Shown: one piece after another, positions 37,404-48,300 of the stretch | Position numbering within the stretch: the stretch's first letter is position 1 | How the letters are laid out: every line of letters starts with the position of its first letter | NCBI RefSeq assembly: GCF_964355755.1 | Contig: NC_092677.1 | Span: 3,353,001-3,417,000, forward strand | Length of the DNA stretch: 64,000 nt | Source of the DNA: Antedon mediterranea | Lineage: Eukaryota; Echinodermata; Crinoidea; Comatulida; Antedonidae | Direction: 5' to 3' | Translations under genes and position numbers: made by a program | The notes under the pieces: model-generated | Told to the model about the DNA's origin: nothing | The model's database searches: none | The model's input: only the letters and a program-made list of their open reading frames with translations

Positions 37404-38176
37404 CAACAAAGAGTTTGATTTTATATACTGGTATGCTGGCCAATAAAACACATGTGATGTTGAACTCCCAGTCAAATATACCTCAAAAAATGTGTTAAAT
37501 TTATGATAACCAGTATAATTTAGTTCAGGCTAATTAAATTTAAGAACTGGGTTAAAATAATTTTCTATAATTCTCTTTCATAACCTGAACAATCAAAATT
37601 TCTCCCACACCTCATCAAGCTAACCAGGATCTTGATACCTAACTAAAATATTTCCTCTTTGTTTGAGTGATTGATAGGAAAAAGACTACTTCCACCACTG
37701 TTTCAATTGTTATACAGTAGTACAAAACGAAAGCAAACACAAAACACGCACGCACGGAATCTCCACAAACAAGCCATCCAGGAAATCCATCACAAAACAA
37801 GGAATTACCTTGAAAAAGCATGTGACTTGTATTGTAGAAGGTCACATGACTTTAAGTAGAGTCACATGGCATCTTTATAGGTGTCGGCTAAGATTTTAAG
37901 TCTGTTCCCATAAGCAACACAATGGTACAGTGATAAACGATCTATCTAAAACTATTTTTTATTTCTGGAATTGACCATTGGAATAACAATTTATGTCTGG
38001 TTATATTGAGTTGGATCCTGTTTGCCAGGGTGTTTCTGGCTTATAAATAAATAATGGACAAGTATATAGGAAGTGATATAAAAATATATGAAAGGGTATA
38101 GCTTGCTTGGGTAGATAAAAAAACAAACTGCCAATAATATTCTATACAAGATACTCTATGGGAATCCCAATCAATT

Positions 38177-38328
38177 TAAAGCTCTGTCTACACTATCAAA
38201 CTAGTTTGACAAAAAATAAAAATGGTATTCATATGCCCAAATATGGTAGTGATATGACATCATCATGTCCATTATATGGGCACATCATATTTTTTTGGTC
38301 ACATAAAGTTTAATAGTGTAGAGCTTTA
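38177..38328 (-). mobile_element. MITE family A, copy 10
   Basis: TAAAGCTCTGTCTACACTAT at the left. The right terminus has lost the GACA of GTAGACAGAG (AATAGTGTAGAGCTTTA). Confidence 0.85.
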
Positions 38329-38329
38329 A

Positions 38330-39700
38330 GTGGGGCTTGGGCTGAAGGGATAATATGCCACAACTCTACAGATCACATAGGCCAATATAATGCGCATAAT
38401 TTTATTTTATTAATTTTGATGACTCTTAATAATAACCCAATACAACAACATAGAAATCGTACCAACCAATGAACAAACATCGCCAGCAAAAGAGGGCGCA
38501 CTACTGGCGCTAGAAGAAATTCAGTAGCATGACTTGAACCCAGGATAATGGTTTAGTAAGCAAGCCTAATATTATATTCCACAAAGTTTAAATAATTGTC
38601 AAACAAGGCGACTGTCCGGTCTTAACCTTTTTTATCTATTGATTTCTTCTTCATATCTGATTGGGAAGGACCCCACTTACTATTTAATTTGTATGTTATA
38701 AGATAACGATACAGATAGGTGAATAGTATAATACCATATTTGGTTTGGCTAACAGCAGCCTATCTGGAAATCAAATATATCCATTATATTGAATAAATAA
38801 AGATGTACTATATCAAATATATCCATTTAAAATGAATGAAAGATGTGCCATTTGTCAGTGACACCACAAAATGGCCGTAACTGCGTAGTATTTAGCGAAT
38901 ATCGGTTGAAAAAAAAAAACGGTTATGGACATAGTGTCTTTCACAAAACACACAATTTAGCTTAAAGATATTGTGTCCCCCTAAAAAAATTAATTATTTA
39001 CCTAAACAATTTGTAATTGAAAGCAAAAAAATAGTAAAAGTTTTACCAGTTTTTTAAGACAGTATTTAATTTAAACCATTAGTTTTTTTCACTTTTTTAT
39101 TACGGAAGTGAAAACCTTGATTAAAACTACAAAATGGTGTATTTAAAGTCTGATTTTATTAATCTTCATTTTTCATGTTTTAGGAGGACAAAGTACATAA
39201 TTATAACTGTAGATAGTCTCAAGGTAGTCTTTTGTGGGTACAAACTGCTGATATCGCACATAAGAGTCTCCCCACTCCCTGATCGTACCTTAGAACAAAT
39301 TTTAAACCCAATTTATATCACTATTATAGATAATCGTTAATGTATTTCTGATCCAGAAATGATCACTATATGCCAACATATACATGCTGACTAAACAGAA
39401 ATGTCACTCAAAACAAGACTTTCTTAAATCAATTAAATGATGTGGTTGTTCCAATTACTTATACAGGGTAGGGTCACGTCGTCCTAGACTTACTAAGCAA
39501 TGGATATTTTAAGATTTCCAAGAATATAAAATATGGAGTGGATTACGAAGGTGTTGTGTCAAGTTATACTCAAAGTGCAAAAGAAAAAACAAAGTTTATA
39601 AAAAAAAACAAAATTGGAGATCCCCACTATTAAGGTGGAGACATCCCTCATGAGTCATAAAGGACCCTCTAACAGGAATTCCCCTGTAATTATTCTTTTC
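38330..39700. other. non-coding stretch
   Basis: No exon or complete element was found. At 38516-38560 the minus strand has GGGTTCAAGTC, a B-box-like motif, but no cloverleaf. At 39615-39690 a GACATCCCTCATGAGTCATAAAGGACCC-like piece resembles the GGGACAC repeats. Confidence 0.4.
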
Positions 39701-39856
39701 AATCTCTGTCTAACACTATCAAACCTTATGTGACAAAAATGTGTCCATATATGGACATGATGTCATATCACTACCATATTTGGACGTATCATTACTATAT
39801 TTGGGTACATCACACTTGTTTTTGTCAAACTAGTTTGATAGTGTAGACAGAGCTTA
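39701..39856 (+). mobile_element. MITE family A, copy 11
   Basis: AATCTCTGTCTAACACTATC at the left; GATAGTGTAGACAGAGCTTA at the right. Confidence 0.8.
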
Positions 39857-40167
39857 ATATTTCTCAGTTGCTTTATGATGCTAGTGTACTTTCACTCTTG
39901 GTCCATTGTTCCTCGTGTTGATTGTTATATTATAACCGTATATCTGGAAAATGATAAACAATCTGCTGCCGATAAAATGACTACTAAGTGTGTGTCACAA
40001 TCACGATAAAACGTAGTTCAATAACCGCAGGAGAATTTAAAGATACAATTACTTACGCCAAAGCACAGTTGAAATAATTCAATCAGGATTTATTTATGTA
40101 TATGGTTATATCAATTAATATAAATCGATTTTGTTGTAAACACTTGAAATTCAATGTTATTGTTTAA

Positions 40168-40314
40168 TAAACTTCCCACTAGGATGCAAAGCAAGGACGC
40201 AACACAATGGCAATAAGAAACGACAGATCGTCAACATTTCTGTTTGTCAATGTCATTGGTCAAATTAACTATTTACTCCTTTCAATGTGTTTTAGTGCGA
40301 ACAAAGATTGAAGC
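40168..40314. mobile_element. MITE family B, copy 2 (degenerate)
   Basis: CTTCCCACTAGGATGCAAAG and CAAGGACGCAACACAATGG at the left; the right end is weak (GTGTTTTAGTGCGAACAAAG). CATTGGTCAAATTAAC lies in the centre, as in copies 1 and 3. Confidence 0.55.
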
Positions 40315-40342
40315 ATTCACATTTTTGGAATAAAGATTGTTC

Positions 40343-40494
40343 TAAAGCTCTGTCTACACTATTAAACTAAAATGTGATGTTCCCAAATATGGTAGTGATA
40401 TGCCCAAATATGGTAGTGATATGACATCATCATGTCCATATATGGGCACATCACATTTTTTGTCACATAAAGTTTGATAGTGTAGACAGCTTTT
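40343..40494 (-). mobile_element. MITE family A, copy 12
   Basis: TAAAGCTCTGTCTACACTAT at the left; GATAGTGTAGACAGCTTTT at the right. Two AAATATGGTAGTGATATG repeats lie inside. Confidence 0.85.
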
Positions 40495-40576
40495 GTTAGA
40501 TCATGGAGCAAATGTGTTGCTAAGGTCAGATTTGCTTTTGTATACTGTAGGTACCTAAAACTATATCACAAAAATT

Positions 40577-40640
40577 TGAGCATATTTGGGCACATCACAC
40601 TTTTTTTGTCAAACTAGTTTGATAGTGTAGACAGAGCTTA
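40577..40640 (+). mobile_element. MITE family A, copy 13, right half only
   Basis: Starts inside the element at TTGAGCATATTTGGGCACAT and ends with an intact GATAGTGTAGACAGAGCTTA. The left half is missing. Confidence 0.75.
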
Positions 40641-41154
40641 ATAATAAACCTAATATAGATGATGGCTAAAATGATTATACTTTTTATATAATAAATAACA
40701 GCAATTATTAATTATAAGTCATATTATTATTATTATAAAATTCAAAGTATCTGAAGAATTCAAAGTTATTAATATACTGTACTGTACTTAAAATTCCATT
40801 TCTGTCACCTTAGGTATAAAAAAAAATTTAGTAATTCTGTGAACTGCCTCTTTTACTACCGTATGTAAAACAGGACTAACAACAGTAGAGAAAGTATTTG
40901 GATTTGCCTGGGTTGTCTCGTGACTGTATTATTACTAGCATAATAGATTAATAGAAGTGATACTTCCTGGTGTTATGGGCATTCCTGTTATGCACGGCAC
41001 AAGTCACATGCTTCAGCCAACAAGTGTTTGAGGCTCTATTGTTTCATACTGGTTCCTGTTTGTTCACTTGACAGAAGTGACTTTGACGATCAAGGTCATT
41101 GAAACCAAATCTGACAGCAGTATAGAAAGAATGAGTAGGGAATGGAATATGTAA

Positions 41155-41650
41155 GGAGATATAGGGTGGGTGGGTGGGTGGTGTGGAAAAAGAAGTGAGG
41201 GGTTGTTGGAAAGATTAGATAAAATAGGGAGGTATTCTTGGGAAGTGGTAGAGTGTTGAGGAGATGTGGACAAAGGTGAAAATGATTTGGTGATAGATAG
41301 GGAGGAGTGGGGTTGGAAAAAGAAGTGAGGGATGTTGGAATGGTAATATAATAGAGAGGGGTAGAGTGTGATTAGGGAAGGGGTAGAGTGTTGGGGAGGG
41401 GTGAAACAAGATGGAAAAGGGCTTGATGATGGAAAGGAGTGGGGTTGGAAAAGGATGTGGAAAGAGTGAGGGATGCAAATGCAAAAAGATTAGATATAAT
41501 AAGGGGAGTATTGGGGACAGATGTAGAAGGTGGAAAGGGATTAGGAGGTGAGGTATTTTCGTTAGGGGCGGGGGGGGGGGGAGATGTTGAAGAAAGAGGA
41601 AAAAAGAGTTGACAATAGAAGATTTGAAGGGTGTGAAAGGGGAGAACAAA
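41155..41650 (+). repeat. purine-rich tract with GGGT runs
   Basis: The plus strand is almost all G, A and T, with repeats such as GGGTGGGTGGGTGGTG (41165-41180), GGAAAAAGAAGTGAGGG twice and a run of 11 G near 41570. AAGTGAGGG/GGTTGGAAAA modules recur, hinting at old tandem growth. Long minus-strand open frames (Pro/Leu/Phe-rich) are composition artefacts. Confidence 0.6.
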
Positions 41651-42041
41651 ATTGGGAAAGTTCACTTTAAATATATTATTTTTTATTTCATTTTTATAAA
41701 ACATTTGAAACGTTAGCACGTTTAGACTTTCAAACTACTGTACAGAATGTATTCTAAATATTAATTAAACAGTGATGAGTCACCACCGGCATTGTTATAA
41801 CACTGATTCAGGCAATACCTCTACTTGAATAATATTTACCAGCTGATACATTGTTTACAGTGTATCAATGTTTACTCAAGGAGCTCATTAATATTTGACA
41901 GGTAGGAATTAGCATACAATCACCAGGCTAGATTGTTTAAACCATCAATCAAATATATTGTTAGTTTCCAACTCAGTTCACATAAACAGCTGGTTGGTCC
42001 AGGTGTACTTTCTTGTATTGGTATCAAAAACAATGTTTGGA

Positions 42042-42232
42042 AAGGGGACAAAAGAGGGGGAAGATGAGGGATGAAGGGAGAGAAGGATGGATGGAGAGAG
42101 AGGAGGGGAGAGAAGAGGGAGAGAGAGGAGGAGAGGAGGAAATGGAGAGGAAGGGGATGGGGGAAAGGGATGGAGAGGAGAGGATGGAGAAAGAGGAAGG
42201 GATGGAGACAGAGGAAGGGATAGAGGATTTTG
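42042..42232 (+). repeat. GA-rich homopurine tract
   Basis: About 190 bases of nearly pure A and G with scattered T (GGAGAGAGAGGAGGGGAGAG and similar). Such mirror-like purine runs can form triplex DNA. It is followed by GTTGGGTCGCAAAGGTGTTG, the tail pattern of the GGGACAC repeats, so it may have grown inside one. Confidence 0.6.
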
Positions 42233-42657
42233 TTGGGTCGCAAAGGTGTTGAACTATCGTAATACTAAAAAATATATCCCGACTGAATTTAGCCAAGTTA
42301 TTGACAATTTTGTATTGGATGACGACTAACAAAATAATACTTGAATGGAGTGCGACACTAGGTACTATTAATTTAATACGTGAATTTAATACGTGAATTA
42401 ATACCGCAAATAATAGTTCTGTATTAAGATTATATAAACTCTCTATGCGGACATTGAGCGGAACTGCCTCACTATAATTACAAATAAAATACTTTAATAA
42501 TAGTCTAAAGTAAATCGGTTCAAGTGGAATGTCACTATCATTAACTGTTTTACTTACTAATGTTACTTTTAGTTTGAGTTTCTAGTTAGAAGCAATTATT
42601 TTGTGACTAATGGGTGACAAGAATTTATTATGTAAAACATATACCACCAATAACTAT

Positions 42658-43466
42658 GGCCCTGTTTCTGCTGCCAACTAAATACCGTATATTATACGGT
42701 ATTTTTTGAATACCGTATATATACGGTATATTTTTGGCAGCAGAAACTGCACTCATAAAAAATATACCGTATTTTGTATACCGTATTTTCCCCACAAAAT
42801 TTGTGGATAAAATACGGTATTTACAAATTTATACCGTATCTTTTGTACCCGTTTCTGCTGCCAATAAAAAATACCGTATTTTTTTTTTACATGACAAAAG
42901 GTCAACATTCGTGTTTTTATTTTCTGTCGCTGTCAGCTGCTTTACACACGTGTATAGATATATTCGGCGAAAATGTGGAGCGAAGACGTCACAGTTTTAC
43001 TAAATAAATGTGTGTGGGGAAGCTTAAATGTCTGGCCAACTAAAAGGTAATAAAAGGGACAACCACATTTATAAAGACATTTCTAAAAAAATAAAGCAGG
43101 AGTATGGAATAGACTTGTCTCCAAAGCAAGTAAACTGAAAGCTGAAGAGCCTGCGAAAGCAGTACAACATTGCAAAATACAATAACTCGGGGAGGGAACG
43201 AATTATTGTCCCCATTACGATGTTTTCTGTGCTCTCACAACATCTCTATCACTAGGGCTATGCTGTTGAATGTGAGACGTAAAACTTCCTTTATTGCGAC
43301 TTTTAATTATCGATCAAATAAATGAATGGCAATTTGGGTAAAAAAGATGAAATTTAACACGACCACCCAAGAAGTATTGTTAGCAGAAACGGGGTACTAA
43401 AAAATACGGTATAAAAAATACCGTATTTTATACCGTATTTTGACCAGTTGCAGCAGAAACAGGCCC
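42658..43466 (+). mobile_element. 809-bp Harbinger-like element with ATACCGTAT hairpins
   Basis: The left end GGCCCTGTTTCTGCTGCC and right end GCAGCAGAAACAGGCCC are inverted, flanked by TAT on both sides (42655-42657, 43467-43469). Both ends are dense in ATACCGTAT/ATACGGTAT, and CTGTTTCTGCTGCC also recurs internally inverted (near 42735 and 42845). A 3-bp target duplication and GGGCC-type ends fit PIF/Harbinger. The interior carries a broken Myb/SANT-like gene, the usual second gene of that superfamily. Confidence 0.7.
42973..43255 (+). pseudogene. broken Myb/SANT-like DNA-binding protein of a Harbinger element
   Basis: The frame from the ATG at 42973 begins MWSEDVTVLLNKCV, a typical Myb/SANT helix start, and stops after 24 residues. 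A different frame then continues with HIYKDISKKIKQEYG, SPKQVN, an in-frame TGA, then KLKSLRKQYNIAKYNNSG and further residues until TAG at 43253. The pattern of K, Y and W positions matches the trihelix/MADF-like proteins that accompany Harbinger transposases. One frameshift and one stop show it is dead. Assignment is from motif recognition. Confidence 0.6.
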
Positions 43467-44078
43467 TATGACAAACTCGGTCTCTTAATAATAAATAGGT
43501 CGAGTAAATGACATCAACATTGTCACATGTATTTGTCATTAAAATTGTCACATTTTGTCATTAATGTCATTTTAGTAACGTAATTATCACAACAGGAGTT
43601 TCAAATGACGTCTCTATGTAAAAACAAATCCTAGTGGAAATTGTCCCTTTTAAATTGTCCTTTTTAAATTGTCACTTTACACTTATCACGATCAATGGGT
43701 TTAAAAAAATAAAATAAAGCTAAGTGACAATTAAGTGTTTTAATAAGGAAATGTTAAAATTGTCACAGATAATTATGGTGTCAAGTTACAGCGATTATCA
43801 CAATGAGTGACAATAACACACTACAATGCGAAACAAAACAACAAACAGTATTTTATTAAGTAAAGTGTCAAGTAAAATGTTAAAATTGTCACAAAAGTCA
43901 CAAATAGTTATGGTTGTTCCCTTAAAGCAATTATCACAGATGACTAATAAGTGACAATTAGCTACAAATCTTTTGTTCAAATTCCAGGGGTAATTATCTG
44001 TAAACCCTGTTCCTAAATACTGATAGTTGCGATTAACTAAACTATGAAAGTAGGAAAGTACGATGTCTTTGTTTGGCT

Positions 44079-44511
44079 TAAGCTTTGTCCACACTAACAA
44101 ACTAGTTTGACAAAAAAAGTGCGATGTGCCCAAATATGGTAGTAATACCAGGGAACATTTTCGCCAGTGTAGCATAGCAAAAAGCTATACAAAACAACCT
44201 TATTGCTACACATTTCTAAAATTGTGTAGCAAAAAATACAATACAAAACTATGTTTCTCGACTTAAAAATCAGTTTGAATATTGCTAAACAAAATTTGTT
44301 AATGAAATTTTCCCCTGAATACGCCCAAATATGGTAGTGATATGCCCAAATATGATAGTGATATGACATCATCATATCCAATGAAAACCAGTTTAAACTG
44401 TTTGGGCTACCCTGGGTAAAGAAATTTAATAATAACAATATATTAATTATGTCCATTAATATATATACATTTTTTTTTCACATAACGTTTGATAGTGTGG
44501 ACAGAGCTTTA
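44079..44511 (-). mobile_element. MITE family A, copy 14, interrupted
   Basis: TAAGCTTTGTCCACACTAAC at the left; GATAGTGTGGACAGAGCTTTA at the right. It is 433 bp because it contains a nested 169-bp insertion (44149-44317) and a further unexplained segment at about 44379-44455. Confidence 0.8.
44149..44317. mobile_element. 169-bp element nested in a family A MITE
   Basis: Starts CAGGGAACATTTTC and ends GAAATTTTCCCCTG, imperfect inverted ends. AATAC is duplicated on both sides (44144-44148, 44318-44322). Removing it rejoins GGTAGTAATAC to GCCCAAATATGG, which restores the family A interior. The CAGGG-type end recalls hAT elements, but the 5-base duplication does not, so the superfamily is open. 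Confidence 0.65.
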
Positions 44512-44702
44512 GCAGCAGTTTTTTTTTTGTAGAAATAAAGTTCATATATAGCAAAGTTGATAACAATACTTGAACAAAATATCTTTTTGTTTTGTGTGAT
44601 AATGTAAAGTCAAAAGTACAGTGGTATAAACTTGAACCTACTGACCAAGTCAAGGAACTATTATAACTCACGGATGTCTGTGGCTGTATTTACCGTTCAC
44701 AC

Positions 44703-44850
44703 TAAGGCTCTGTCTACACTATCAAACTTTATGAGACAAAAAAATGTGATGTGCCCATATATGGACATGATGATGTCATATCACTACCATATTTGGGTAC
44801 ATCATATTTTTTTGTCGTCAAACTTGTTAGATAGTGTAGACAGAGCTTTA
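44703..44850 (+). mobile_element. MITE family A, copy 15
   Basis: TAAGGCTCTGTCTACACTAT at the left; GATAGTGTAGACAGAGCTTT at the right. Confidence 0.85.
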
Positions 44851-45270
44851 GGTTAAGGAAAACCATTGATCTAATAAACAACACTAAATGAAAACCCTTA
44901 AATATTTATCGACTCAAGTAAAAAACTAGGTATATTATGTGAAATAATATGAGCATTGGGCCTTTAACTACTATGGCATGTGGTATATTCCATTATACAT
45001 AAAGCCTCAAATATTAACTTGATCACAAATAAACAACAATATTGTCCCATAGCTGACTTAAAACTGCCATTATCAACCTTTTCACTTCTTCTTTTTTCAT
45101 TCTTAAGCAAAAACTTAAAGCTTAACAATATTGATTATCTTATTTATATTTTCCAAGGTGGGTAATTAGTTGATATAACAATAATAATAAATAAAAATAA
45201 GGGGTGGGATTATACTTAAATTTCAAATTTAGCTTAAAATACAGGGTGGGATTTATTTGTTATAAATATT

Positions 45271-45276
45271 TTTATT
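45271..45276 (-). terminator. candidate polyadenylation signal of SPIDR
   Basis: AATAAA on the minus strand, 39 bases after the SPIDR stop codon; a second lies at 45252-45257. A very short 3' UTR would result. Confidence 0.45.
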
Positions 45277-45314
45277 CTTTTGATAAATGAAATTTAAAAA
45301 TCTGTGTGGCTTAC

Positions 45315-48300
45315 CTAAATTTTAATTTCTTCCAAAATAAACTGATTTGGATGTTCCGAAGTATTTCTAACAATTGCACTGATTGGTCCAAGCTGTTTAC
45401 CCATGATGCTTTGCATGTCAAATCCTTGTGACCTTACCTCTGGTGTGATTGGTGGTAAGATCTTTTCAATAGACGACTGTAATAACTATAAAAAAAGAAT
45501 ATTTATTTTTGAACTAAAATATAAAAAATATCGATTCACTATTAAAAACAACCAAAAAAAAAAAGAACACTTTGAATTTGCTAAGAATAAGTTATGTAAT
45601 GTTAAATCATTTTGTCGTTGCAGCGACATTTCGACATGTTTCCTCTTTCGATTTCCTAACAAATTTTTGGTGGAGAAGCATTTAAATGCAGTAGGTCTTA
45701 GGTCTTTGAAAGCTCCATATTGTAATTAGCTGTACAACAACCTACCTGAACTTTGACCTGGGCTTGTTTTACTGCTGCACATCGTATATACACTTCTAAG
45801 TACATCTTTAAATCAGTCGAGGTGATGTTCATTTTACATGTTTGGCAATAAAACTGATCATTTCTGTAAGATATGATATTCTATAGCATTAAACTGTACA
45901 GCATATACTGTGCAATTGCATAGAATAGTAGATTCAGTAATAAAGCTCTGTCTACATTATGAAAATAATTTGACAAAAAAGTGTGATGAGCCAAAATATG
46001 GTAGTGGTATGCCCAAATATGATAGTGATATGATATCATTATGTCCATATATGGGCATGATAGTGTAAACAGAGCTTTACACTAATATATTACTATATTT
46101 CGGTTAGAAAATTGGAATAATCCCACACAAAATACACCGTTAATTCTAGTTAATAACTGTACAGTATAAATTTCATTTTAATTCTTACATTGATGAAGAT
46201 GAGGCACATAGTTTATCAGATCCACACTGACCACACACTGACCACTGGTAAGCACTGGACTCGTCAGCTCCAATAACTTCACCTAAAACAGAAATAATTG
46301 CATAACTTGATAGAATTAGTTACAGTGGTAACCCTCCTTCGGGACTTGCATATTCAGGAGACACCACCTATATATACAGGAGACACTTTTATGTGACATA
46401 AACATGAGGAAGTTAATGTTTTAACACTACGATCAACCCGACACTTCTTTAAAAAAAAAAACACATTTTTTTTTGGGTTGAGAGGTAAAGCATATTGCTT
46501 ATAAGCCTTTCAAAGATATTATATTGTTCCCATCCCATCCTTCCCACCTCTACCCCTTCCCACCTCTACCCCTTCCCATGGTGCATAATCAACCTCAGTT
46601 ACCTTGTATCAATACAAGCTCAAACTGATTAGTATCAGCATGTAATGGTTGTAGATGTACATCAACGTTCTCATATTCTTCATACACACATGGATTGTCA
46701 ACCCTCACAATCCTGCTATACTTGTCTGCATAAAGTTCACCTAATAAATCAATTATTAATATTATATATAATAGATAAATATATATATAATTATAAAATA
46801 ATGCCTGAAAATATTATAAAATATATATACTATGATACGAGTTATGTGTTTTATTTAATTTACTCTTTGTAACATAAACATAATGTTAATAATTTATACA
46901 GGGTACCCTTCCTGAACAAAATATGCCAGTTATTCTGTCTACACTATCAAACTGTATGTGACAACAAATGTGACTATTTCATATAACTACTATATTTGGG
47001 CATATCAGTAGCATATATTTGTTGGGCATATCACACTTATTTATTTTATTTATGTTTATAAGGATGGTGATGATAATGATACAGATTACAATGAAAATTA
47101 TGATAATGATTAGAACATTGATGAAGAAGTGATGACATCTGTGAAAATGATAATGATGATGTAATAATGAGATCACAATCACACTTACCATTTTCTAAAA
47201 ACACATCTTTAAACATAAACACATGGCCTATCAGATTAGATTCCACAACACATGATGCATCCAATAACAGACACCTGTATGCAAAACAGTTAATGTCGGC
47301 GGTATCACACTCTGACCTGTGACCTTTGCCCAGTGAAAGGTCAGTAAGGTAAATTCTTTTCAAAACATGTTTGTCCGTTGAAGTACATGTGCTGTACAAC
47401 ACTTTTGAATAAAGGCTTATTCTTGGTGATAAACTCTGTAAGAAAGAAAATATTCAAATATGTTTTTTAACAGAAATCAAACTACGTTAGAAACTATTAA
47501 AGATGTAGGCCTACTTCCCCCCAAAAAACATGAAGATCAATAAAATCAGACTTTAAATAGGTCATTTTGAAGTTTCAATAAAGTTATTCACTTCTGTAAA
47601 AAAAAAACCAACAAAAAATAATTTCATTTAATTTGAACTAAAAATCATTGTCTGACAAGAATTTTTTGATTAAAATTTTTTTTGATTAATACATTTTTTT
47701 CCAATCCAAAGTTTATCAAAGTGAATAACTATTATGTGACATCAAAATAGCATATTCAACAACAAGGAACACACTCTCCCTTTAATGTTTAAACACATAT
47801 TTCCGCTCAATCGTTTCAAGAAAGTGTCCCCTGAATAGGAGTGTCCAAATTATTGATAATTTTTCAATTTTGAAATCTACACCTCCTCCATCTCAACCCC
47901 ACCCCAAAATATCAGCCTCATCATGCATGCATCCATAAAACGTTGCCAATACTTACACTGACTGTGTTTAGATTGCATTCTGTTGAACTTCTATATATGA
48001 CATGTTGTTTATTACTCTTGGTGATGATGTCACTGTCTAGTTTCAACACATAACAGAATGAAGGTGCTGGCATGATATGAGACGCTTGTTCACTCTGTGT
48101 AAATATATTTATAACAAAATAAAAAATATAATTTAAAAAACACTTCATTAATATGTTGCACAGCCAAAAAAAACCAAAGTTATATGTAACCTTACATCTG
48201 ATTGGCTGTTAAAACTTGCTGGGAGAATTTTGTCACTTGGAGGCCACATGGAATCAAGCATACTAAACAATCTAGAAGACCTAAATAAAAAACAAACAAA

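Noticed and set aside
41064-42329. Several 80-140 codon open frames rich in Pro, Leu, Ser or Arg, Glu, Gly
   Set aside because: They are composition artefacts of purine-rich DNA, on both strands and in overlapping frames.
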